NCBI RefSeq assembly: GCF_000224145.3
Contig: NC_020167.2
Location: 1,000,972-1,064,971, forward strand
DNA: 64,000 nt
Origin: Ciona intestinalis
Lineage: Eukaryota; Chordata; Ascidiacea; Phlebobranchia; Cionidae
Reading direction: 5' to 3'
The translations under genes and the position numbers were made by a program. Below the pieces are notes generated by a model. It saw nothing but the letters and a program-made list of their open reading frames with translations, ran no database searches and was not told the DNA's origin. This document shows, in pieces, positions 1-16,366 of this stretch (position 1 is the first letter of the stretch; the number at the start of each line of letters is the position of its first letter).

Positions 1-600
1 CATTGTTTTGCCTGTTTTCCCCATCGACGATGGTAATAGCAGAAGTGTTCGGTCCCGGCTTGAGTGGTAGGCTGTGGTAGTGGTCGTGTCCGCGGGTTTA
101 AGGCGGTGATTGGGTGTGAGGAGGTAGCCATAACTTCCTCGGCTGCAAGGGCCATCTTCTCGACATCTGTAAAATCACGGGCAGCCAGGATAGCTTGGAC
201 GTTCACTGGAAGTTGGCGAAGAAAGAATCCCATGAACAGGACATCGTCCTTGGGTGCCGAATGTAGCGTTCGCATATACCGATAAAGCTGAACTGGGGTT
301 CGGTCACCAACTCACCAAGGCCATTTGGGCCTCGACAGTGTGGAACCAAGCGGCTGCCATTAATTGCAAGAATGCCGGAAGCTTTAGAGAGACTGCTGCT
401 AAGTTGGAATCTTAATTCTCCATGCTAAAAGCAATATTTGATCTACAAATATTCTTCGGGGTCACCAATGAAGTGGCGCAACATGCGCTTCATAAGTCAG
501 TTTATTAGAATGTCTGCCAAGACAACAACGAGGGAAGAAATCCCGGATGTCTGGGAATCCCCAGTACTGTAACTCTAACCATTCGGGGAGTCACTACAAC
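1..600 (-). mobile_element. Ty3/gypsy-type LTR retrotransposon fragment (fossil)
   Basis: Read on the minus strand this is the 5' part of a Ty3/gypsy-like retrotransposon. About 430-600 looks like the end of an LTR followed by a primer-binding-site-like TGGTGACCCCGA. About 1-430 encodes a gag-like protein with the family's typical WFHTVEAQ motif and, nearer the left edge, a region like LRQLPVNVQAILAAR. The element runs off the left edge. It is broken, with a few breaks in the part visible, and is best regarded as an old copy. At its right end it abuts the interior of another dispersed repeat, so one may have inserted into the other. Confidence 0.7.
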
Positions 601-1112
601 CCTATAACCACAACGGTCGACTAAGCTTGTTTAAAAACAAACCAAACGAAACCAACCAAACGGTTTATAGAAGCCGTTGGTTAAGGATAACCCTACATTT
701 TAAAATTAGTAGTTTTGTTTAGGTCTAGGCTTGATTAATTGGAATAGTGACCAAAATTCTGAGCAAAGTTTTGTAATAGATATCATACATTGGTTTAGAC
801 CTTAGAGTATCAGCGATACTGCCGATATACGACAAGTGAAGCACACCTGGTGGGATACAGACATCAAAATGCTGGAGGAAGATTTGGAAATTGTAAACAA
901 ACAGTAAAGTAATCGTTAATTAATCCATACTTAAGCGGTTTTAACTCTCTAAACTTGATCTAAAATTTAAATATATATTATAATTTAATGTTAGTCCATA
1001 GATCAATGAATAAAAGGCGGAAATAACAATTGAGATAAGTGCAAAAATGTCACAAAAACCCCAAGAAAAACTGTTTGCCAAAAAGGATTCATGGATGGCC
1101 ACTTACGTGCTT
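597..1112 (+). mobile_element. Dispersed inverted-repeat element A, copy 1 (left end missing)
   Basis: This shares its interior blocks (ACAACGGTCGAC near the start, AATCGTTAATTAATC near 910, GAATTGAGATAAGTG near 1030) and its right end (CACTTACGTGCTTAA) with copies near 18.3, 19.4, 33.5 and 44.9 kb. Full copies begin with a TAATG..GAGCACGTA-like sequence and end with its inverse, so this is a non-autonomous DNA element. No coding capacity is seen. The left end is cut off by the retrotransposon fragment. Confidence 0.6.
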
Positions 1113-1508
1113 AACAAACATCAATGGACAGAACAGATTTCTGTCAAATCTAGCTTTAGATGGATAGGTGACAGACTAAACAAAACATCGCAAAACATGT
1201 TGTGCCTTTGCTACTTATCAGTCAAATTTGTTAATTTTAACCCCACTGCTTTTATAAGTCGTCTTTAGTTCTGAGGAAGATGAATCTCTTTTTTTTCCTT
1301 TAACAAAAATCTGCAGAAATGATAAATGTGGGCATAAGCAGCAGGACAGATCAAGGCATGACAACCTTGAAATAAAGGGGGTATATCTATCACATATTTT
1401 TGTTTGTTTATCTTTCTGTGAAAACAGAATAGTGGGCCTGTTCAGTCAGGCGTAACAGATTAAAGGAGAGCATAGATACCTAAGCCATTTTAGGTATCTA
1501 TGTTTAGG

Positions 1509-2125
1509 TATCTATGAGGAGAGTCATAGAAACCAGAGCCATAGAAATACCGAGTAGTCCAACCCATTGTTACGTAAAACACAAATTGAACGGCAATTTG
1601 GGTCCAAAATAACACAGTAGGTATAGGGAAGATGTATGTTTTTCGGTAAATTACAGAACAACTTGGGCCTAAAAACAAATTTAAAGGTTGAAAAATGTAA
1701 AAAACATGTGTTATTTGTTTTCTGTGTCAAAAAAAGTCAAAAATTAGAATTAGAAGCGGTTGATTTGCGACATTTTAGTCATTTAATGCGGCTAAATTTA
1801 TACATTTTTTCTAAAAAATGTTTGGTAAGGTAAATATAAGCTGTTTTACACCTTCCCACAATAGGAAAACACAAACAAAACTTAACAAGTTCGTTTAAAC
1901 CCACTGTCAAAGTCACCACTTTTGCTCTATTTTGGACACACATAGACGGCAGTTGGACTACTCGGTGTTTATACGACTCTGATAGAAACACGATAGAAAA
2001 AGTAGAAGTATAGAAAAAAGTCATAAAATAAAATTAATCATAAATGTAATAAAGCGATGGAAACAGTCATAGTTAAAAAGAGCTTAATTTTAGAAAAGTC
2101 ATATGGGTTTCTATGGCTTTGACTC
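1509..2125. mobile_element. Inverted-repeat (MITE-like) element
   Basis: The left arm (about 1509-1565, with GAAACCAGAGCCATAGAAAT and CCGAGTAGTCCAAC) is matched in reverse complement by GTTGGACTACTCGG near 1950 and again by TTTCTATGGCTTTGACTC near 2110. Arms of roughly 40 bases enclose about 500 bases of AT-rich DNA without a believable gene. It lies directly upstream of the Argonaute gene. The exact ends are uncertain. Confidence 0.5.
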
Positions 2126-2464
2126 AGATATAAAATATAAACGTTATTTGGGATTATGTGTGAGGAGGTTCACGATTGCTAACTCAATTTTTTACATACA
2201 TGAAGAAACTCTATATTTGAAATCAACTAACCAGGATCAGCTTTGTTTACACGTTTATCCCTATTACGAAACAAAGAGAGGGGACGCGAGGTATCGTTTC
2301 TTTATGACGTCACTATCTGATGCTGATTGTTCAGAAATCTCGAAGGCTGCTTATAGACTACTTTTGTCGTTGGAAAACCGTTTGTTTTATTTCACGCCCA
2401 TTGTGGTTCGTCAGTTTGTTGTAGATACGTATACGAAGTGGACTGGCGTGGTAACACGAGGTAC

Positions 2465-2540
2465 TTAGTGAAAGACGAGTTCTATATTGTAATGAATATT
2501 AATTAGTGAAAGACGAGTTCTATATTGTAATGAATATTAA
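2465..2540. repeat. Perfect 38-bp tandem duplication
   Basis: Two identical 38-base units starting TTAGTGAAAGACGAGTTC lie head to tail at 2465-2502 and 2503-2540. They sit about 170 bases upstream of the Argonaute start codon, in presumed promoter or 5' UTR sequence. Perfect identity implies a recent duplication. Confidence 0.9.
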
Positions 2541-2714
2541 TTTATTTACTGTTTCTGATTAATGCATAATTACGTTACAGAAAGTTTTAGTGTGTATTTT
2601 TTTCTTTATAAAAAGTTTTACTAAAATTTGCATCGCTACTGGCGTCAAACGTCGGTACCTTGCCCCTGGACACTGCCTTTTATGAAGTTCACCGAGAACA
2701 ATTTGAGTAATCCA

Positions 2715-8740
<6,026 letters not shown>

Positions 8741-9907
8741 GTGCATTCAACTACATTAGCTCAAGTTTTGCATGTTTTTAGGAAAATCTCTGTTTTTGAG
8801 TGTTTTATCTAATTTCATTCTATTTTATGCGATGAACAGAGTGCTTTCCACACTTGTAGAATATGAACAATAATTAAACTGTGATAACTCCCCACGATCA
8901 AGTGTGGTTGTGAGCAAATCATGTTAATGGTGTAAACCACCATTTAATTGTCTGTACTTACCAAGTTCACCTAATATATATAAACACATATTGTAAAAAA
9001 CCTGATTGTCATTGTATTCATCCTTACTAGATTGTACAAACCATAATATCCAACATAGCTACTACATATGTACAAAATTGTACAGTATGCGTTATCCCCC
9101 TTATACTAATGATTAATAAAATGTACAGCAGTAAGGATAAACAAATTGATTCCAAAATTGACTGTTTATGTTCGTTCATTTATGCTGCGTGTTGTGAAGC
9201 AGCAGAAAGTTCTTGTTTGATCAATGCTTGCCACCGTGGTGTTTTTATACAAGGCGCTGGGTTGCCAGACAAAAGTGAACCCATAGCAACCACCGAAACC
9301 CAAAGAGGTTGCTTACCTGCGTATGACCGTGTCATCGCGGACCTTTTGTCTGGCAAGTATAACCAGTGCCTGTAATGGTTTCCTCAAAAGATTGTAAATG
9401 TGTAATTACTTGTCAATCCTTTGTACTCTGTACATATTCTTTTACTGTACATACACTTCAGTCGCATACAAACCATAACAATTCCAACTGTATAATATTA
9501 ATCTAAACTTTATTTTGTATTGTTGTGTTATACAACCATTTTAGAATAACTTTTTAACACAAAAATAGGCGGAAATTATAATGAAACTCCTGGAGTAGCT
9601 GCTTGTAAACATAGCGCTTGATGAAATGTAAATAAAATGTTAATCAATTAAAGCTGTTTCAGTTGATTGGACGATCTTTAGCCGTTTGGCTGAACTTCAG
9701 CCGCTAAAGTGTACGGCTGTGTTTGTTTGTACAACTGGAAAGTATAGGCTTGTATAAACACGCGTCGTTGTATATTGGACCAGGAGTTGAAGTTGTCATG
9801 GTGGGCTTAATAGTTGCGTCATAATGCACTTTGTCCAAGTTCAGAAAAAGTTTTGACATTTGTGTAACAGGATTTAATCTAATAAGTTAAAGCCGAGGAG
9901 GGGCGTT
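8741..9907. other. AGO 3' UTR and intergenic DNA
   Basis: After the AGO stop the sequence is AT-rich and non-coding. AATAAA signals occur at 9115-9120 and 9631-9636. Three Pumilio-type octamers TGTANATA lie at 9429-9436, 9446-9453 and 9627-9634, which would fall in the UTR if the distal signal is used. A nested inverted repeat lies at 9263-9355. I see no coding gene here; the open frame at 9109-9375 has no recognisable content. Confidence 0.55.
9263..9355. repeat. Nested inverted repeat with cloverleaf-like layout
   Basis: TGCCAGACAAAAG at 9263-9275 pairs perfectly with CTTTTGTCTGGCA at 9343-9355. Inside the 67-base loop, AGCAACC (9285-9291) pairs with GGTTGCT (9307-9313), and ATGAC (9323-9327) with GTCAT (9331-9335). 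The result is one 13-bp closing stem with two inner hairpins. It could be a structured RNA or the core of a small inverted-repeat element. Confidence 0.5.
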
Positions 9908-11806
9908 ATGTCAGCTTTACACTGGGAAGCAAGAAGAAAACAAGCCGTTTTTGACCGAAAGTCAGAGCAGCAGCGAAAACAACAAGCATCAAAAGCAGCA
10001 ACACTGGGTAAGGGCAGCATTGCATTTTTTTAACTGGAAATGTTTTTTTAATACATTGTAATACTGAACAGATCTATACAATAATGACAGAATAAAGGAA
10101 GTAGCAAATAAAATGTCGGTGGATCCAGCAACACCAACGTCATCATTACTGCACAGGTAAGATTAATATTTGATGTTAAAGATCGAAATGCTGTGTTTGC
10201 TTTGCATAGCAACCGTATACGTTGAAAACGGTTTAAACGTTAAAATATGAATTTTTGATTTAAAGCGAGCAGAAATAAGTTGAGTATGTTACATGGAGCT
10301 TAGAATAAGCATAAGTACTACTAACAAACTATAGTTCAATAAGCGCCTAATTAACTTACTGCCATTGCATGGTAAAGATATTAATTATAAAGGAAAGTTG
10401 GTATTACAACAAATAGGTAGAAAAACAAGTAAACTGCCATATGTGTTGTACTGTACATACAGTGGAGTAAGACAGGGTACTTAAGCAGACGAGGAGTAAT
10501 TTAGCTATTCGCGGTTTTATTTTACCAATTCAAATAACATGCGGGGTAAAACGGGACTGTTTAAAATCTTAAATCTGCCTATTTTCTCATATACTTGCTC
10601 AGTTTTCTTACAAAGCTAAAACTAACTTTATGTGACAAAATCAAATTGTACAAAACATTTTAGCTTATAAAAAAAGATACTGAATTGATTGTCAAACTCA
10701 CAAACTACAAAGTTTCGGTTTTAAGATTATTCACCGAGCATTTAAAAATCAAAATAAACATATGTACTATTAAATTCCCCTTTCAGCTCATAAAAAAAAA
10801 CGTTGCATTCGTTCAAAACCAATTTTCAATACTTATAACAACAGTTATCGCCTTTACCGCGCACTTTGTTGGACCGTGAGAATACTGGCGATTAATAATG
10901 TAATTTTTTTTCGTCTATCATCAAATGGGTACACTTAAAAAGGGACCAAAAGAAAAGCCTTACCTCCGACCATACTATATCAGTTTGCGTAGGTATTAAT
11001 TACTATTAAATTGTTAAAAACGGTATACATCAACCTTAACCTTTATATTCCTGCGAAACGGTTGGTAATTATGGGCATAGCACGAGGTCCTTGACGTAAT
11101 CAGCCACAGCGACACAAACAGGGTAGAGCTGTTCTCTAAAACGATGCAAAAGTGTATTCAATAATATTTTGCCTCATCGTTTTCTAACCGGACCGTATTT
11201 GGGTCTCGCATTATATTTGGTGGAGTCGCGGCGCATGCGCAATAACGCCATGCAAAAATTCAACAACCGACCCGAATTTACCCCGGCACCAAACTTGACA
11301 TCTCCGCCCATATACTCCTGTTCATTTTTTGATGATAATTTAGTGGTTGGATATATAGACTAAAGCACATTTTTTAAAAAATACAATCGCATTTTTACTG
11401 AACATATATACACACATAAGTTTTCCGGTAATAATGGTTAAGATGATTATTAATTACTTGTAAATGAATGCAACAATTATAGTTTGTAAGTCGTAATTAT
11501 TTTATTTTAAGCTAAAAGTCTTTAAAATCTCATATAAAATATTATTTAAAATCCTTATTTATTTAAAATCCATAAAATATTATTTAAAATCCTTATTTAT
11601 TTAAAATCCATAAAATATTATTTAAAATCCCGCATAAATTTCCGTTTAGATCCCAAGCACAGTTAATCAAATCACGAAATTATGAACAAGAGAACACACG
11701 TCATCATGAAGATAAAGCATCTGGCCCCAACGCGGAGCTAACGACCAAGTATAGCGCAAAATTAAAAAACCGTTACACGTCTATTAACTACATTCAGCAA
11801 TACTAA
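9908..11806 (+). CDS. Unrecognised 113-residue basic protein, three exons
   Basis: Exons 9908-10007, 10072-10156 and 11650-11806 join in matching phases (G|AT and AG|A) and sum to 342 bases, 113 codons plus stop. The protein begins MSALHWEARRKQ, is rich in K, R and Q over its first 33 residues (likely helical), carries a central Pro/Thr/Ser stretch and ends INYIQQY. It has no signal peptide or membrane span. I do not recognise a family. The first two introns' donors are canonical (GTAAGG, GTAAGA). The second intron, about 1.5 kb, holds a diverged MITE copy and a 38-bp tandem repeat. The exon closure to an exact multiple of three with a conserved-looking C-terminus argues for a real gene, but the third exon's assignment is inference. 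Confidence 0.6.
10440..10985. mobile_element. Long-form MITE copy (diverged)
   Basis: The left end GTGGAGTAAGACAGGG and right end CCTTACCTCCGACCATACTATA are decayed versions of the short MITE ends. The block around 10870-10940 (ATACTGGCGATTAATAATG through CATCAAATGGG) is homologous to 28625-28680. It lies in intron 2 of the 113-residue gene. Confidence 0.5.
11534..11630. repeat. Tandem repeat, 38-bp period, about 2.5 copies
   Basis: Units beginning ATAAAATATTATTTAAAATC start at 11534, 11572 and 11610. Each unit itself contains TATTTAAAATCC twice. It is AT-rich and lies just before the third exon of the 113-residue gene, so it may be simple slippage in an intron. Confidence 0.85.
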
Positions 11807-12105
11807 ATGATACCGTTATACTAAAATAAATGAATGAATTGTAGCTGAATTTAAACAGTTGCTTTAATTCCTCTTAATGTAATTTGAATTAATTTAAGCC
11901 TTACAAACAGTCAGGTTTAAATTTATTCTAATGACGATATGAAAATAAGTGCACAGAGTATTAAAAGAGGTTGCGATAATATTGTAGTTGCAAATACAAT
12001 TTTATACATAATTGAAAAAGGGAAATTTTATTAAATAAACAAAGTTTAGTTTTTTGCCTATCCTTGAAAAACAGCTTCAAGTTTGCCAGCAATACCGGTG
12101 TTCCA

Positions 12106-12556
12106 TAGGGATGCACATTACAGAATAATTAGGTATTCTAGGATATCCTAGAATACTTTATTTCGAATCTAGAATTCCGAATCTAGAATTTCGAATCTTT
12201 TTGTATTTATAGGAAAAAATAATTTTACCCACATAAGTCAGTTTATTGACTCTTTTATAGCAGCCTTGTTGGACCATGAGCTGTAAAATTATCAAAAATT
12301 GTAGTATTGTGTAGTTTTTGCAACATGAAACGTATAGCAGGCTATGAAAAGACGCTGTAAAACGTTTACTCTCGAAAGTCCCACAAACACAAAAATATTT
12401 TTTTTTTAATTATTAAATTTCAAAAATTGTTAAATAGTGTATGAGATGACGTGTGATGACGTCATTAAACAGAATACCGAATCCCGTAATTAGATTCGAA
12501 TACAAAAGGATTCGAATCTCATAGATTCGAAATTCTGTAATGTGCATTCCTACCGA
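12106..12556. mobile_element. hAT-like MITE
   Basis: The left end reads TAGGGATGCACATTACAGAAT and the right end is the reverse complement of TAGGAATGCACATTACAGAA, an end type common in hAT elements. The interior carries short AT-rich repeats of CGAATCTAGAAT type and no open frame. At 12133-12156 there is a perfect 24-bp palindrome, GTATTCTAGGAT followed by its reverse complement. ACCGGTGT and ACCGATGT near the two ends could be a decayed target duplication, but they are not exactly adjacent on the left. Confidence 0.65.
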
Positions 12557-12808
12557 TGTAGTTCATAAAAGAGTTCCGTTTCTCATTGTAAGTATTTTTG
12601 TTAATTTATTTATATACAAGGTCATCGGACCGGTTAAAAATACTGTAAAATGAAACGTTTATGGAACGTTCAAGTTATAAAGAAGCACAATGAAAGTAGA
12701 TGTGTCGCTATGCCGAATCCACTCAGTTTTGCAATCTCACGAAATGCTCATTCTTGATCCGAAGCATCGACTTTCCAACAGTTACTCGTGACCAACCAAT
12801 AGAAGGAT

Positions 12809-13063
12809 TCAGATTAATCTTTCTGGCGGTGGTGGCTGCATAACGTTTACCATATCGTTCATTCTTACACCACCTTTTTCCTCGTTTGCTGACGGGCTGT
12901 ATTTCCCTTCAAAGGCGCGTTTTCTCTTTACCTTTTGAACGCAACATATCGTAATGATGATCGCCGCAATTAAAACCACCCCTCCTACGATTGGAAGAAC
13001 AATAACTAAAATGTTTGTTGGAGGGGGGGCAACTGTAGTTAATCCTGCAGTTGTTCCTGACAT
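12809..13063 (-). CDS. Crumbs-type membrane protein (terminal exon or minimal protein)
   Basis: From the first in-frame ATG this reads 84 residues: a 16-residue Thr/Pro-rich lead, a hydrophobic span beginning NILVIVLPIVGGVV, two lysine/arginine-rich residues clusters, then a Crumbs cytoplasmic tail. The tail has the juxtamembrane FERM-binding block EGKYSPSANE (compare EGTYxPS and RGTYSPSAQE in vertebrate and fly Crumbs), a MNDMVNVM stretch, and the C-terminal PDZ ligand PPPPERLI that binds PALS1/Stardust. Crumbs sets apical polarity of epithelia. I found no EGF or laminin-G coding sequence and no signal peptide up to the next gene at about 16.3 kb. Either upstream exons were missed, or this is a short CRB3-like protein. 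Several minus-strand AG acceptors (near 13040-13080) could begin the exon. Confidence 0.75.
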   Translation of the reverse strand: MSGTTAGLTTVAPPPTNILVIVLPIVGGVVLIAAIIITICCVQKVKRKRAFEGKYSPSANEEKGGVRMNDMVNVMQPPPPERLI

Positions 13064-15025
13064 ATTGGACCTTATGTGTGGGAGATGCTGAAGCAAATTC
13101 GTGGTCGAAACAGTTCTTTTCTCCTATGACGTCAGGGCAGTATTACTCCTATGGTGACTCTTTTATTAAGGACCTGTACAAATATATTGATTGTAATTAC
13201 TTAATCATGGCGCGTAGGGCGTCAATTATATTTACAAGGATTACTGGATATCTTAAAGACTTAAACAAATCAAGTCAACAGGATTTCAAGTTTTTTCGTA
13301 AACTGTAATGATTAGTCTATGATTATACCTTTATCCTGATTACGTCACTCACGAGTGCAATCAACTTACTCCTGGGTCAAAATTTACAATGGGGCGTTTA
13401 CTTATTTACTGATTCTTTGATATCAATAACTAAATAGAGCAAATCTAGCGTCGTCGCAACATACGTAAAACTTGAACAATGGACACGAGGAGATTTTCTC
13501 TATCTAAAACCAACGTATCAACAAAATTAGAACATCATGCTGTCAGACTCCTTTTATCAAAACTTAAACAGTGAATGTTACATTCGGTCGCTACCAACAT
13601 TATATAGGCGTACGTCCCGTGTCGAAAAGTATTTCAATATTGAATACACAAAGAGAACCTTATTGCTATAACTGCAGGCTCTGTCACGACATTTGAAAAC
13701 TAAATTAAGTATTATATTGAATATACTTTCATATTAATGTACTGAACTAAACCTTGTATAAGCACTTCAAAGAATGGTTTCATGATATCATGACATATAC
13801 CATTCGATAACTTATTAATTATCTACATATATTACATCATTGGAATTTCTACGACCGCACAAACAGTAAGAGCAAAAAGAAACAGGCTTCACGGGGCCTG
13901 TTTAAACAACAGCTATTACGACTGATCCGTTGTAAGCCTGATATTTTAGATGTAAAGCTAAAGACCTAAGCACATAGGCTACACTCTTCTGTTATGTAAA
14001 GTCAAATATACTTATTTTCTTTAATGTCAAGTACTATTGATAATTTATGCCTAATGTTGACTACTGCATCTAGGCAGCCAGTAAGTAAATTAGCTTTAAT
14101 GAACTACAGTACCCGCCTTAGGGTAACAATTTACCTAAGCTGACTTTATGTAATATTTATAACATTGCCTGCACTCATTAGCTCAAGCCAACAAATTAAA
14201 GTTTTTGATAGTGTCTGGTTGCTTGCTGTCTGCTTTTGCTCAAACTAGCCCTGATAGGTACGTGTAATACTCGAAGTTGGCCAACTACGAGTCGTGTTGG
14301 CATCTTCCTAAACTTTAACATGCCGCATTCCACCCACGATGATTCTATAAACTACCAATGTGTTAAATCCTAAACTCTATTAACTAGTCTCATGACCACT
14401 GATCTGCATTCTCCGAACTAGTAATTTGTTAGCTCCTATGTAACAATGAAACAACTAACATACTGCCCAATATAACTGGCGGTTAACAGCAACTCCAAAA
14501 TAGTTGTTAAACGTACTTAAGCCAATTCAGGAAGGTAAAAATACAACAATTGAATTCGAACCATGACAATGAATTCGTTGTGGAACAGTCTACGCAGTTT
14601 ATCGTCACACAGATCAATAATCGGATTGACAAACACACAATGGGAATTAGAACAATGCGGGTTCGAGCATTTGTACCAACGTCGAGTAATGCTGAATTAG
14701 ATTGATTTGCTTTCACAGCCAATTTAAAAAAAACTCAAGTCGAGTTGAATACAATACAGTGGTACAGTATTCTCTTTTGTAATATTACGGAACGACTTTT
14801 TAAACAAACTCAAATGGTTGAAATAAAACCTTCTACCTGATCGTAACGAAATATTACAATACATTTACACTCGTGAATCTAAATTACGATCTTCGTTAAA
14901 ATAATTTTCTGGAAAGTAACAATACGATTTAATACATAAAACTAGCTAGTGTCGAATCTCTGTTTTCATTTGGCTTTTTATGTTCTACTTTCTCACCTGG
15001 CAGCTACCACGCCTCAGGCAAAGGT

Positions 15026-15058
15026 AATGTTCCGGTATGTGCTTTGTGACGGAACATT
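15026..15058. repeat. Hairpin with 9-bp perfect stem
   Basis: AATGTTCCG (15026-15034) is followed after 15 bases by CGGAACATT (15050-15058). Outside an internal loop the flanks GCCTCAGGC and GCCAGGC can pair further. Sequence alone does not tell RNA hairpin from chance. Confidence 0.5.
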
Positions 15059-15631
15059 GAAACGCAGCCAGGCGAAACAGAATGAAGTGTTTGAGTAAGT
15101 TTTTCTCTCTTTTCTTTACGGAACTTTTTCGTTGCTGTCGACAGAACGAGAGAATTAAGCTGTCGTAACATTGCGGAGATGAAGTATTGTGTGTACGGTC
15201 TTTTTACGGTGTACGTAGTGTACTTTAATTGATCACGTAGTGGTGGTACAGATTCTTTTCTCTGAACAGGTGTTCTTAATTGTTGTTTTTGTCACCTATA
15301 GTATATTATTGTTCACAAATAGGTATTTTTAGAATTAATAAATCAATTGATAAATACTAAGTCCCAAAATTTCACATAAATATTGATAATAACTTTGATT
15401 AAAGTGATTTTTGCGACAAATTGGGCATTGCTGTTTTATATTTCGTCCATGCCACTTCTATAAACTGTCTCTAACTGCCTGTGTGTGATTAACTTTCGAA
15501 TATATTTTTCATACGTTATTTTATTGTTATTGTATCAGTATTTCATTTGAATAACTAAATCCCTAAGTTATTATAAATTATTGAATTAGAAACAAACCCT
15601 TTAGAGTTTGGCAAAAAACTACACAATCACA

Positions 15632-16033
15632 ATTAATGTAGGGGAAGACGGAACGAAACAAATTTAAAACTGTGTTTATTTCTGATTTCATCACTAATTT
15701 AAGACATATTGCCTCCTGTTTCTTATGTACACATTTCGATTTATCTCACAAAACGAAAACTAATTTTATAAGAAAAAACTAAACTATGCGAAATATTTCA
15801 GGCTATTTTATTTAATTACGATACCGGATTAAAAGTTTAAACTATAGCAAACAATAAATTTCTGCAGTTTTGATATGATTTATCGAGAACTCAATATGGG
15901 CATTTTATTAATATGCATTTTCAGCCAATAAAAAATGTTGTATTCGTTTACCCAAAATTGTAATGTTTAACAACAGTAACCAACTTTTAAAAATAGTGTA
16001 TTCGTTTTTAAAATCTCCCCTCTCCTCCATATA
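15632..16033. mobile_element. Long-form MITE copy (diverged)
   Basis: The left end GTAGGGGAAGACGGAAC and right end CTCCCCTCTCCTCCATATACTATA match the decayed ends of the common MITE. Interior blocks resemble the copies near 10.7 and 28.4 kb. Non-coding. Confidence 0.5.
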
Positions 16034-16366
16034 CTATATTAATGATTGTATAAAACCTCTTTTTTGTTAAATATCATATAATTAACATTAACTTCTGAAA
16101 TAACATACTTACTCCGTCATAAAAGAAAGCATTCTACCTTCTGTTGCACGGTCGTAAGTGGTAACTGGAACCTGCTTTATTGGTTTATTTCTGATCTGTT
16201 TTTTGAATTTATGCTAATTATACTACGTGTTTACTCATTAGAACTGTGCTCTCTTGTGTTTAATGTTTGACAAATGATGAAGCTTGGTGTGTTTACCAAC
16301 AGTCTAATACGGACAAAGGGGGTGTCATTGTAGGCTGATGCCATAAGTTTTGTTGAAGATTTCAAC

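Larger units (their letters stand above)
13064..16366. other. Intergenic stretch without recognised gene
   Basis: About 3.3 kb, AT-rich. I found no believable coding exon. A diverged long-form MITE occupies about 15632-16033, and a hairpin with 9-bp perfect arms lies at 15026-15058. A possible plus-strand untranslated exon ending at the donor GTAAGT near 15093, with an acceptor at about 16333, could serve the following sulfotransferase-like gene. This is unproven. Confidence 0.4.

Noticed and set aside
2103-2468. 121-codon open frame upstream of AGO
   Set aside because: It overlaps the right arm of an inverted-repeat element, has no recognisable motif, and ends in the 38-bp duplication; likely chance.
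9109-9375. 88-codon open frame after AGO
   Set aside because: It coincides with the nested inverted repeat and has no protein-like conservation that I can see; better read as UTR or structured DNA.
12809-13096. Longer Crumbs-type start upstream of 13063
   Set aside because: The first codon of the longer reading is TTG, not ATG; the first in-frame ATG is at 13063.
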